Made by a program: the position numbers and the translations under genes
The notes under the pieces: generated by a model
Database searches by the model: none
What the model was told of the DNA's origin: nothing
Seen by the model: the letters and a program-made list of their open reading frames with translations, nothing else
From: Gnetum montanum
Taxonomy: Eukaryota; Streptophyta; Gnetopsida; Gnetales; Gnetaceae
Reading direction: 5' to 3'
Assembly (NCBI GenBank): GCA_015680685.1
Contig: MNCI01035134.1
Coordinates: 32,997-86,313 of the forward strand
DNA: 53,317 nucleotides
In this document: positions 22,859 through 34,300 of the stretch, piece by piece
How the letters are laid out: every line of letters begins with the position of its first letter
Position numbering within the stretch: the first letter of the stretch is position 1

Positions 22859-23841
22859 TGATGAGATGCAATATGCATAGGCCCCAATATCGCATTCGCG
22901 ATATCGTGTCTGCCATGATATCGCATCCCCTATGATATCGCGTACGCGATATCGCGTCGTCCCCTACAATATCGCATATGTGATATCATCCAAATCTATA
23001 AATAAGAGGCGACACTCCCCTCATTTCTCATCCTAGGCATAAAGTAGCGAAGCTCTGGCGGATTGATCACCCCAGAGATAGAATATTTTCCATGTGCCCG
23101 CAGTAGGAGTTCCCCAAGTGAATGGTTCTTTATTCGAGCAACTTTGTACCTGAACGCAAGTTGTGTATGGCAATAAAGACAAGCTTTGTGGATAAACCTT
23201 GCAATACATGGATAGGTTTATTTAATGTTATTTATTGCTTTCCTAGTAACGCAGCATGAGTACGACTTGGTTATGAGCATTGACGAATGTGTACGGCTAG
23301 CTAAGAAATCGACTACTCATCGTGATTAGATTCTCTCACCCTTACCTCCTAGAACGTGGGATAAGTACGACTTGATTACGAGCATCTACGGATGTGTACG
23401 GCTAGTCAAGGAATCAGCTGCTTGTCACACTTAGGCTAGTTAGGTGCCTCAGTACGACCGCTTCGAGCACGTGCATTACGTGTGGTAATCCCAGTAACGA
23501 TTAGCGTTTGGTAGCCACAGTTGCATAGTTCAGGGTGTGTACGGCAAGTGGGAATGGATGCTGACGCTAGGACTTAGCACTGTAGTTAGAATTCGTTTTA
23601 GTCTCTCAACCCTTCACCGTTTAGCATAGGAGATAAACCAGAAAATACCAAAAAAATCATATACCTCGGACTTACTTAACCATACACCATGACAACAACA
23701 AGTAAGTTTGGGAAGACAACGGTTAATTAACCCCAAGTGTTCCTTGTGGCGTTTAGGCATTTAGTCTGCAGAGTTCGATCGGATTGTGCGTGCTACGCTC
23801 GTTTCGTATGGTTGAGTGTAGGGATACCTCGCCACTCATCA
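22859..23841 (+). mobile_element. Solo LTR of the TGATGA Ty3/gypsy family
   Basis: 983 bp from TGATGAGATGC to CCACTCATCA, flanked on both sides by CTCTT (22854-22858 and 23842-23846), a perfect 5-bp target duplication. No internal sequence is present, so the element was reduced by LTR-LTR recombination. At 22889-22990 there is a dense array of GATATCGCG-like palindromes, followed by a TATA box (TATAAATA, 22997-23004), placing the array in U3. It keeps more CpG dinucleotides than the other copies and is probably the youngest insertion here. Confidence 0.88.
22997..23004 (+). promoter_or_regulatory. TATA box of the solo LTR
   Basis: TATAAATA lies about 138 bp into the LTR, immediately after the GATATCGCG array. 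This is the expected core promoter that starts the genomic transcript of this family. Confidence 0.6.
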
Positions 23842-25193
23842 CTCTTTGAAAGCCAACTTAAAAGCCAACTACGCCAAAAAGTCAATCTTTTCTACCAACA
23901 ACCCAACCAAGAAGCCAACCAATTTTTTTTTTTTGCTAATAATCCAATTTTTTTGCCAACCTCCCAAGCGTTGTTTGTTGGGGTATTTATAGGGCTAGGG
24001 GTAGGAGAGAAACGTGGTTTGGATGCCACATGTCCTAGGCCCCCCCACAAGGTGCAAATGTGGCTGTACCGTGTAGTTGTGCGATGCTGGATGTGAACTT
24101 TGTTACGCTATGATCATACTACTGAACCAACATGTGCCAAAATCTAGTGTGTCATCAATGCAAGAAAAATGGAGCCTATGCTCCAGGACTACGTATTTTC
24201 TATTTTTATGAGTAGGTTCAAGCATAGGAACAATTTTTCGAGAGGTGACTAGGGGGATGCAAAATGGAGTGGAATTGCTGATTTTGCCAAAGAGATGCCA
24301 AAGTGAGAAAGATTGTTGCCAATAAGTTCTGGAGCTACCTGAAGATGTCTTGATGCTTCTGTGCTAGTGTTGGACTACTTATGCCATTAAACACATTAGT
24401 GTAGTGTAGGTAGCTGCTTGCTACATTGTGCTACGCTACGTAGTGTAGCATAGCGTAGCCACTGGGCTTGATGGGAATTTGCGTAGGAGCCGAAGAGCGT
24501 TTGTTTGAGGCTTAGTTATGCTCGAAACACTTTTGCTATTTTTGCATCATTGCTATGCTATGCTACGCTATGTAGCCTAGGACAGCGTAGCGGTCAACAT
24601 ACCTTGCTTGTTTGTTTAATCTGCTATTTTTCTAGCAATAAAGTTTGCTTGAGGCCTGAGGGCTAAGTAGGGCAACTGATTTTGGAGGCTGAAGCATTGC
24701 CAAGTGCAATTTTCTTGTTGGAATCACTTAGCAAGATGGGCCTTTTTGCTTTGCCTTTGCTACGTTGTGCTACGCTACATAGCGTAACACTTTGTGCTAG
24801 CTGAATTCTAACTTTTCTTGTAATTGTTTTGTAAATTTGCACTTGGATGCTTGAGTGGTTATCTTTTGATGCTTTCTATGCTGCATAGTGTAGAAGACTT
24901 CTTTACTAGAAAAATTGTCGAACTATTTTGCTCATCCTGAACACTTTTGAAAACTCTTAGCATAGTCTCTGGGTAGACTGTCAACTAGGTCAATTATCTA
25001 GTTGAGCAGGCTGGAGAGTCCAATGAGCCTGTCAGCCTTGGAGATAGAAAACTTGCCAGACTGGACAGTGTACCCTCAATGTGAACCATCATGACATTGC
25101 ACTTGTGGAAGTCCTTTCCTAAATTTCGAGACTCTACTAAAGCATGAGAGCCTTGAAATTTTATGGTGTTTCATTGGCCCCTCTTTGTTGACG

Positions 25194-25206
25194 TCTGGAG
25201 AATCCT
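25194..25206 (-). promoter_or_regulatory. Polypurine tract of the Tat-like element
   Basis: Minus strand AAAGAGGGGCCAA abuts the 3' LTR start TGAAACACC, the position of the plus-strand primer. Confidence 0.65.
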
Positions 25207-26899
25207 CCCAATAGACATCAACAAAGAATACGAAACACCATGAAGGTCAAGACACCAACATCGCTCTTCGGTGGTTGCTCAAGTGTTGCTTTGTTATGCT
25301 TGGGAGTACCAGGATAGTTGTGTAAGAAAAAGGAGAAAAAGGATGGATTTGAGAGGACAAGTTCAAGAAAAGAAAAGATGAAATGTAGCATGGTCCCTCA
25401 TCAGAGTGCTTGTGAGGGAATCGGCATGTGTGGACATCTTTCTTTTGCTTGCTTCTGACCTCTTGTTGGAATGCTTGGAGAGGGTCATTGTGAAATAATT
25501 GGTGTGCCATTTTTTTAGGCACACGCTCTTTTTTTTCTTTTTTTTTTGTTTTTTTAAATTTCTTCTTTTTTTTATGCTTTTGTGCTTTTCTTTTGCTATT
25601 TAGCTATGTTCATTTGCAAACAACCTTGTTGTTGCAGGACAGGTGTTTCTTCCCCAAGATGAGTTGTGTTATATCCATGTGGGGCTTTGACCTACCTACA
25701 GATGCTTCCCATGCGACGAGCTATGTTACGCGCATCATGGACTTTGCAGTTGAGCATATGGGAGGGCTTTTCATGCATCGAGAAAACATGTAAAAGAGGT
25801 GTGAAAAGGGAAACTGCAGGTGTACGAAATGGGGTGACGAAGATTAAGAGGAAGGGCAGGATGTGCACTCCCAAGTAGCCAAGCTAGACAGAGTGGTCAC
25901 CTTAGAATGATGTAGTGTCTTGTCCTCCTGGCGAAATGCATCCCTGACCAACGCCATCTTAGCCCGTATCCTACAAACGCAATAGAAAGAAGACCAGAGA
26001 AATGTAACCATGAAATACAGTTAGATAAAGTTCTTACTTGCTTTAGACATCGCTGAAGTGGTAGGCATTGTTGTTGAGGCATGCAACATCCAAAGCAAGA
26101 AGGCTAGCAGTGGTTCTAGCAATGACAGACTGAAGAGGGTGGCATCGAGCGGGCTAGGAGTTGCGATTGCTAAAGAGTCCCAACCTAAGGCAAACATCAT
26201 GTAGTTTAGCTGTAAGGTGAGAAGCAGAACATCTTAATGTCTTGTGGGCTCGGATGATGGTGGGGGCTGAAGGGTAGCAACTTTGTGGCTAGGCCACAAT
26301 AGTGCTGGGACTCCAGTAGTAGCTGCTGACACTGGAAGCTACTGCCATGGTGATGGGCTATGGTAGTGGTAGCTCTAGAAGGTCAGCAAGATGTCAAATA
26401 ACATCTCCAGAGGATTAGCAAGATATCAAGGGTAGTGGCATTGTATATGTTCTAGAGGGTGTTCTCTTATCATCGTGAACTATGTTCCGGAACTACAATG
26501 CCCCACCCTGCGTTGGCATTGTACACGCTTGCTTGTCTATGGGATCGTGGATGCAGACTAAGAGCGTTATGCTGCGAACCTAGTTTAAAGTCCTGGTAGA
26601 TCATCAAATGTATTAGTTTAAGATCCCAGCAGACCGTTGTGCTAGTTTAAGGTCTTAGTAGACCAGTGTGCTAGTTTATCATCATAGCGGATAGTGGATG
26701 AACCAGTTTAAGGTCGTAGTGGACCATTTTTGCCAATTTTGCATCATAGTAGATGGTTTATGCCAATTTATAGTCATAGCAGATTGTTTGTGCCAGTTTA
26801 TAGTCATAGCAAACTATTTGTGCTAGTTTTTAGTCATAGCGGACTATCTGTGCCAGTTTATAGTCATAGCAGACTATTTGTGCTTACCTCGCCTTTGTA
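25207..26899 (-). other. 3' untranslated region of the Tat-like element
   Basis: About 1.7 kb between the integrase stop and the polypurine tract. No coding sequence is recognised; short open frames here (25247-25522, 25593-25793) show no domain. It contains the tandem repeat at 26590-26885. Confidence 0.6.
26590..26885. repeat. Tandem repeat, AGTTTA-nGGTC/TAGTCATAGC units
   Basis: Seven or more degenerate units of about 30-40 bp. Left units contain AGTTTAAGGTC then TAGnAGACC, a small hairpin. Right units contain GCCAGTTTATAGTCATAGCAG followed by ACTATTTGTG. The same AGTTTAAGGTC...GACC core reappears at 30485-31060. Confidence 0.75.
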
Positions 26900-29800
26900 T
26901 CAAATGTAGTATGGCTTAAGGTACATGTGGTTCACTATATTTGCAAACTCCCTGCCATCTATGTCTTCCAGTTTGAAGGCTTCACTCTCATAGGATTTTG
27001 TAACTATGAATGGAACTTCTTAGTTTGCTGAAAAATTGTTCGAATGCTCATGGACAACTTTGAGAACTAGGTCCCCCTTCTTGATTAGTCATTGATTTGG
27101 GTTGAACTGATGTTTTTGCCACTACTTGTCTTGATACCATTCGATATGACCCAATATCTATGCACGCTCTTCCTCTAGGGAGTGGAGGTCGATGATCGTT
27201 GACTCGTTGTTCTGGGCTTCGTTCATGATGCTTGAAAGAATCATTCGTAGTGACAGTACCTGCAATTCAAGAGGTAACATTGCTTCAGATATATAAACTA
27301 GGCTATAAGGAGTCTTACCTGTAGCCATTTTGCATGTCATTCGGTAGGCCCAAAGCATGTAGAGGATTTGCTCATGCCATCACCTCTTGCTGTTGCTAAG
27401 CATTTTTTTAAGCAAGTTGATGATGGCCTTGTTTATTGCCTCTACCTGACCATTTTCCTACAGGTAGTATGGCAATGAGAAGGATTGCTTAATGCCAAGG
27501 TTGCTACAAAAGGTTTTGGTTTTCACACTACTAAACTATGGCCCATTATTTGTCACAATTGTCATGGGAAGACCAAATCTTATTACTATGTTATCTAAGA
27601 TGAAGTGGCAAACCTGTTGGGATGTAGTTTTCCTAAGAGGGATAGCCTTTTCCCACTTTGTGAATTACTCGATGGCAATGATGATAAAGCTATGCCCTGC
27701 AGAAGACTTAGGCATTATGGGTCCTATGATATCTAGTCCCCATCGTTGGAATGGCTACGTAATCTGCGCAGGGTGCAACTCAGTAGGTGAAACGTGTATA
27801 AGGTTGGCATAACGTTGGCATGTATCACATGTCTTAACCTTAGCAAAGCAATCTCATCCCATGCAAGGCCAGTAATACCCTAGGCATATGATTTTAGCTA
27901 CCATAGCCCTGGGAGCTATGTGTCCTCCACATAGTCCTTCATGGACCTTGTTAACGATTTTTTGTGCCTCTTCCCCACCAACGCAAGTTAACAATATCCT
28001 ATCAAAGGAGTGTTTACATAAGGTATTATCTCCTATGAGGACATACTACCATGCTCGCTTCTGGATTGCATCCTTTTGGTCAGATGTCAAGCTGTGTGGG
28101 GGTTCACCATGTTGTAGGTAGGCCTTAATGTTAGCATACCATTCTTGGGCATTGGTAGCGCTTACAGAGGCAATGTGTACTACTTGGGTGATAGGGTTTG
28201 TGCATTCTATTATCGAAGCAGGTAAAGTTGCAAACAGGTGTGGCAGCACATTTAACTATAGCGTGGCCAAGGCATCGGCTACAGTGTTTTCGTTGCGTGG
28301 CACATGCTGGATATTTATCATTGTGAACTGTTTCAACAAGTTTTTTGCCAAATCACAATAAGGCTATAAGTGTGAAGCTTTATAGGAATAGACTTCAGTG
28401 ATTTGATTGACAACAAGTTGAGAATTGCCTCGGACTGCCAAATGTTGAATTTTCAATTGCTGGGATGCTAGGAGGCTCCTAAGAAGTCCTTCATACTCAA
28501 CTACATTATTCGTACAAAGGAACGTGAAACTGTAAGCAAAAGGTTGAATATCCCCTAAGGGGAATGTAATGACGATGGCAGCACTACTACCTTGCGTGGT
28601 TGAGGGGCTGTCGAAATGTAAAGTGGCCTCGAAGTGTAATGGCATAGGGTTGATACTGCTAACGTGTTCGTCAGGGAATTTTGGTTCTATGGTTTCCTGA
28701 TCATCAACGAGTGAGGTGGTAAGCTCTGTAGCTATGGATTGTCCTTTCATCAATGATTGGGTTACATAGTGTAAATCAAATTTCAGCGTTATAGCTTTCC
28801 ATCAGGCTATCCTACTACTTTCATATAAGTTGTTCATAATAGCTTGAAGTACATTGCTTTTGCATATAATTTTTACCTGGCTATGGAATAGGTAGTGTCT
28901 CCACTTTTTTAGCGCAAATACTAGAGCGATACAATTCCTTTCCACTTTTGTATGTTATCAATGCATAGCTCAAGTAATAGATTGAGATTTTAGAGCCATC
29001 CTCTCTTTTTTGGCATAACAGTGCTGCGATAGACGTGTCCAAAGTGGCAAGGTAGACATAGAAAGGCTTATCTCTTTGTGGTGGGTAAATAGTTGGGAGG
29101 CATAAAAGCTCTTTCTTCAAGTCATCGAAGGCTTGTTGACACTATGTTATCCACTCAAAGTTAACCCCCTTCTTTAGTAAGTGTTGCATAGGGTGTAACT
29201 TGTCAATCAACTTTACTATAAACCTTTTGATGAATTGTATTCTACCTTGCAACCCACATAATTCTTTAAGGTTGGTAGGGGGTGCTAGGTTAATGATGGC
29301 CTTAACGTTTTCAGTGTCCACTTGTATTTAAGCTTCCGATACTACAAACCCTAGCATGCACTCAGTTTTAACTTTGAACACACATTTCTTTAGGTTAAGA
29401 TGCAAGTCATGCTTGTGACAACGCTTAAGGACTACATTTAGATTGGTGGGATGGTTAGTAGCCATCTTAGACTTGACCGTTATGTCATCCACATAATCAT
29501 TTAGTCTCTCTAGGATGTAGTCACTAAATATGTAGGTCATGGCTCATTGATAGGTTACTCTGACATTCTTTAGACCAAAGGGCATCATAGTGTAATAAAA
29601 AGTTCCCTTCCCCAAGGGGTCATGAACATAGTTGTCAACTGATGCCCTGTATTGATGCTAATTTGATTGTAACTCAAGAACCCATCCATAAAGGATAATA
29701 AAGCATGACCAGCCATAGTATCAATAAGTTGGTTGATACTCGGCAACAGGAAGTCATCTTTAATTATTGCTTTGTTTAGATCTCGGAAGTCTATACAGAT

Positions 29801-30445
29801 TCATATAGCTTCTGTTTTCTTAGAGACTACAACGATGTTTGATACCCATTCTAAGTAATCGACCATGCAAATGAAGCTTGCTTGGTATAGCTTAGTGATT
29901 TCATCATGTATGACTAGTGCAATTTCTGGTTTAATTTTTTGAGCCTTTTGTTTAATCAGCTTGATACGTGGGTCCAAGACAATGTTATGTTGTATTAACC
30001 ATGGGTCTAAGCCTGGCATGTTATTATAGGACCACATGAACACTTTGATGTTGTCTTAGAGGAGTTTAGATATATCCTCTTGCATTTGTTGATTCAGGAG
30101 GGAGCTAAGTTTTAGTGTCTTTACTTCCCCCCTAGATGTCTTTACTGGTACTTCAATGAGAGGGTCCTCGGTCACATCCCCAGCCTCTAAGTCTAAGGCT
30201 TGGACTAGATGTTCGGGCCAATCTAGGGATGTTTCCAAGGATGCTACGATGTTATGAGTGGAGGATTCCCAGTTTATTGACTCTAAGTTTAAATGTCTTG
30301 CAAGCTTGCCATGAGGACCTGTCAGGGTTAGAAGCGAATGTAGATCACGTTGCATGGCCATTTTGTTCAACCTACCACAATAAGAGAAAGCCAGGTCAAG
30401 TGATACCTGTTTGTAGCTATGGCGCATAATAGTAAATATTTGCAA
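26900..30445 (-). pseudogene. Tat-type RT, RNase H, second RNase H and integrase (pol)
   Basis: Read on minus with several stops and frameshifts. RT: IDFRDLNKAIIKDDFLLPSI, LLSFMDGFLSYNQI and an intact YVDD (about 29484-29495). RNase H: PFYVYLATLDTSIAALLCQK (about 29020-29060). A second, plant-type RNase H (28753 to about 28260): HFEATLHFDSPSTTQGSSAA, CTNNVVEYEGLL, GNSQLVVNQI and HVPRNENTVADALATL. Integrase: zinc-binding HEGLCGGH and CDTCQRY, then core WGLDIIGPI, VTNNGP and NGQVEAINKAI. The second catalytic aspartate is changed (TNNGP for TDNGP, near 27560). The product ends LKPYYI at 26900. These enzymes copy and insert the element; this copy cannot supply them. The second RNase H is the main evidence for the Tat lineage. 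Confidence 0.87.
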
Positions 30446-30484
30446 AGCAACAATGGAACATGAAATAATTGTTAACTATTCGGC

Positions 30485-31060
30485 CAAGTTCGCAAGTAAC
30501 CAGTTTAAGGTCTTAGCAGACCATGAACGAGTTTGAACATGTGAGGGACATTAATTTAGCCAATTTAAGGTCATGGCAGATTGGAACATTGCAAGATCTA
30601 GTTTGAAATGTGAAATAGGTATTAAAGCTACCAGTTTAAGGTCATGGTGGACTGTACTCATGCTACAGTGTACATCAAAACGTAAATCGAGATTTCTAGT
30701 TTAAGGTCTTAGTAGACCATTAACGGGTGGAGCTTGAGAGCTAAGGTCACTAGTTTAAGATCTTTGTGGACCGTTAATAGGTGGGGTTTGTAGAGGTCAC
30801 TAGTTTAAGGTCTTTGTGGACCATTAAAGAGTAGGCTTTGTAAAATGTCACTAGTTTAAGGTCTTTGCGGACTGTGGTACATAGGCTTCATAAAGGTCAC
30901 TAGTTTAAGGTCTTTGTGGACTGTTAACGAGTAGGCTTTGTAAAATGTCACTAGTTTAAGGCCTTTGCGGACTGTGGTACGTAGGCTTCATAAAGGTCAC
31001 TAGTTTAAGGTCTTTGCAGACCATTGTGCGTAAGCTTTGCAAAGGTAAGTTGCTAATTTA
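30485..31060. repeat. Tandem repeat with AAGGTC...GACC hairpins
   Basis: At least ten units, each with AGTTTAAGGTCnTnGnnGACC, a short inverted repeat. From 30748 the units alternate between about 51 bp (ending GGCTTTGTAAAATGT) and 49 bp (ending GGCTTCATAAAGGT), giving a higher-order period of about 100 bp. The array lies between the start of RT on minus and the promoter of the antisense gene on plus. Confidence 0.82.
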
Positions 31061-31209
31061 AGGTGGGATGAAATTTTCAATTGGGCCCACCCGTTTGCAA
31101 ATAATGATGCTACGCTATAGGGGGATTAAAACATAATAGTGCTATGCTATACAGGGCATCCCACATTACTTGAGGTGTGAAAATGACAAGTTCTTTTCAC
31201 TGCATCGAC

Positions 31210-31217
31210 TATAAATA
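31210..31217 (+). promoter_or_regulatory. Probable TATA box of the antisense gene
   Basis: TATAAATA followed by GGGG, 139 bp before the ATG at 31349. It faces plus, away from the element's own genes, so it would drive the gene described at 31349-36124. The promoter role is inferred from position and sequence only. Confidence 0.5.
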
Positions 31218-31348
31218 GGGGTTTACCCTAGTAAACTTGTCATTTTCGCTATCAGAACACAAAGCCCACATCCAGAGCTTAGCATTGTCATGCCAAGAGA
31301 GCAAAGTAGTGTAGCATAGCAGTTGGCATAGAATTTGCGAGTAAGATA

Positions 31349-34300
31349 ATGGCACCCAAAGGCAAACGCAATTACCAAGGACTCAGTAATGTAAATGAGG
31401 TGAAGGATACTCTGGGGTGCCTATTTCATGCGCGCGTTAAAGTGTAGGAGGAGACTCCGTTTGCTCGGTAAGTTACTACACTGCCCTTGTTTTTTCAGGC
31501 TATAGTAATCATTATTGCAATGAAATCTACATCTTTTGCCATTGTTTTGGTTGCCGTTTCGGCTACTACGCCATCGCTGTTGTTGGTTGGCAACAACAGC
31601 TATATAGACGTTACACTATAGCTACATGCGATATCACCTCGACTGCCATTGTTGCGATTGCCTTGTCATGGGGGTTTGGGTGATTCAGGATAGCTTAGCG
31701 TAAGGTTAACGTAGCGTACCGCCCTTAGGGGGTTTGGCCATCTACGAGATTTGATAGCGTGACACATGTTTAATGTAGTGTGGCACAAGTTATTTTGTAC
31801 TACAGAAGTATGGCTGAGATAGTTGTAGCACAGTGAATTCTTTCCTTTCGGAATTTTGTAATGTTTTTATTACACTATGCTGGTATGTCATAAGGTCTTT
31901 GTGTTGGTTGCATTTCTACGCTATTGAATTTGCGGCATTGCTACGTTGCTGGGTTTGCTTCTGTTCATTTTGCTATGCTGCCATAGTAATGTGTTGTTTC
32001 ATTGTTGTATTGTTGCATGTCTGTCTGTTCCTGTTCATTTGCTACATTACGTGTCATCTAAGTGGTGGTGCATTGTGTGAGGTTTGATGACTACGCTACA
32101 CTCTGAGGTTTGATTTGTTGTTGTTTGTTTGTGTTTTTTTTAGAGAATTTTGCAACTGCGAGATCATGCTACGCTATATATAATGAAAATGTCATGCTAC
32201 GCTACATGCAATAAAAATGTTATGCTACGCTATATGCAATGAGAGGGTTATGCTACGCTACATGTAAACTTCACTTGTATGCAGTGCTAACATTTGATGC
32301 TTCCTTATGTAGGGTCATGTTGAAGCCCATCTTGATTGTCTTGGAGATTGTGGGAGTCCTGTGCTGCCTTAGTGAATCGGTGACCAATGTCCCTTCTCCT
32401 CATGCACGTGTGGAGCAGTAGGCGGTCTAGTTTCGGGAGGGCGCATAAGACTTCCTACAGTTTCTACTCCACCATTTCAGTGTGATTATTTGATCACACT
32501 TATTAGTGGAGACCATAGCTGCAATCACAGAAACCCTGTTGCGTGGGGCAAACTGGGGAATTCTGAAATTTTTAACTGATGGGTCAATCAAGGGCGAGTA
32601 AGTAGAAGGTTCCAATTAGTGTCCAAAAAGCTTGAGATGCTTAAGTTGGATCTGGGAGATGCTTAAGTATAAGTGCTATCACTTATACAACATGCTATTC
32701 GACGCCTGTCACATGGGCACCTGCTTTTAGAACCCACTTGGAACCGTTTATTATGCTGGCGGGTGAGTTCTTCGAAGGTATTTTGTTGCATTGTGTAATC
32801 CATGCTACGCTAGACATAGGTATTAAAAGTGTAAATATACATATTTTTTTGTATGTTGCTAGGTTTTTTATTGACAAGAGTGGTCTCCACAGTGACACAG
32901 ATGCCTTGGTGTTGGCTAAATGGCCCTGCGGGAGTTTTCCTCTACTGGAAATGTGCACGCCGGCATAATAGGCCAATTTGGGGGTGAGTTCAGAACCTAT
33001 CCAACCTAGTATTCTAAATTTTATGAGAAGTGTAAAGAGGCTAGTTGGTTGGATAGGGAATAGGCATCCCTCAGGTTGCTCATTGTTGAAGACATGTTGG
33101 TGGATCTCTCACCATTTCCCATGCCATTTAAACTTAGTATGCTAAACCACGAATTCACTGTTACATGTTCGAGTGATGTTTATTTTTTGCTAACTTTTTT
33201 CTTTTATTTTTTTTATTTTGCAAACCATTTTAGTGGCGAAGAAATCCCAAGAGGTGACTGTGATCGCCTCCGGGCGCAACGAAACCAACCTCCGTTTTAA
33301 GTACAGGGAGGTGGAGGAGACCTAGTGTTGGCTCTGCAATGGGACCCCAGCCATGCTTGTCCAAAATCTTTAGAAGGCCAGGCTCATGGATTTATTTTTG
33401 GTCATTAACCCGAACGTCCCACCCATCGAAATGCTTTCCCTAGTTGACTCCTTGTCTGAGAAAGCAGACTGCTTCCACACACGTGTTCATGTTGTGTGAG
33501 TGGTTTTTGACATCAATGACCAATTATTTGCGGATCTTTTTGGTGTCCCTTTTGATGGTCTCCCCATGGGAGAAAAATATAAGAAAGATGTAAGCCATCA
33601 AGGGGACATCGAGGAGTGGCTACGGGCGGCAAAGGACTGAAAGGGAATATACATTGAGAAGGTTAGGCTATGGGTGGCCAAAACGGTTTACCCTGTCTTC
33701 CGTGCCTGTGCCTTCCCCAAGCTACTCTTCCAAGGAAAAATCATTAGAATTGAGCAAGCTTGGATAATGAGGGATGTCATGGAAGAGGAGAGCTATTACA
33801 ATTGGGAAAAACACCTTTGCAAAGGCATGAAGGCTGAAATGATCAAGCTTTGTAGGAAGCTTGAGTCCCGTTTCAACTTGCACCATGCCTTCTTTATAGC
33901 CTACCTATGGCCTTTTGTAGAATTCTTGGTAGTTCACGAGAATGGGGTTTGGGTACCATAAGATCGTAACCAGATTTCCAAACCATGGATCTGCCAAGTC
34001 TTCCATTCCACCTGATCTCAGGACCCCCCAGAAGCTATTAGGGAGTCATTTTCGATGACGACCAAGGATCAGGTGATATGCAACTTTCGTGCCCAGGACA
34101 GCTTAGGAGAGGCATCCCCCACTACCATCAGCAATGTGACAAGGGGGGAATGCCTCATTGTAGAAATGGTGACAACTAAGCTGCAACACAAGAGGTCACT
34201 TCTAGACGAGGAGCTCCCCTGTATGAATGAGGAAAGAGGCAAGAAGCTGCAACTCAAACTTCATAGAGTGCAGCCTCTAATTAGTAAGTGTTTTTGTTTT

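Larger units (their letters stand above)
22342..25193 (-). repeat. 3' LTR of the Tat-like element, split by a solo LTR
   Basis: 22342-22858 matches 40634-41150, and 23847-25193 matches 41150-42532. Between them lies the solo LTR 22859-23841 with its duplicated CTCTT. A TATA box on minus (TATTTATA on plus, 23984-23991) is shared with the other LTR copy. Several palindromic TACGCTA/TAGCGTA clusters lie at 24425-24470, 24553-24590 and 24768-24790. Confidence 0.87.

Noticed and set aside
30485-31060. CRISPR-like array
   Set aside because: Units are degenerate and spacers are themselves repeated; the context is a plant LTR element, so this is an ordinary tandem repeat.
32695-32976. 93-codon minus frame in the retrotransposon spacer
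   Set aside because: It lies opposite exons 3 and 4 of the antisense gene and matches no retrotransposon protein.
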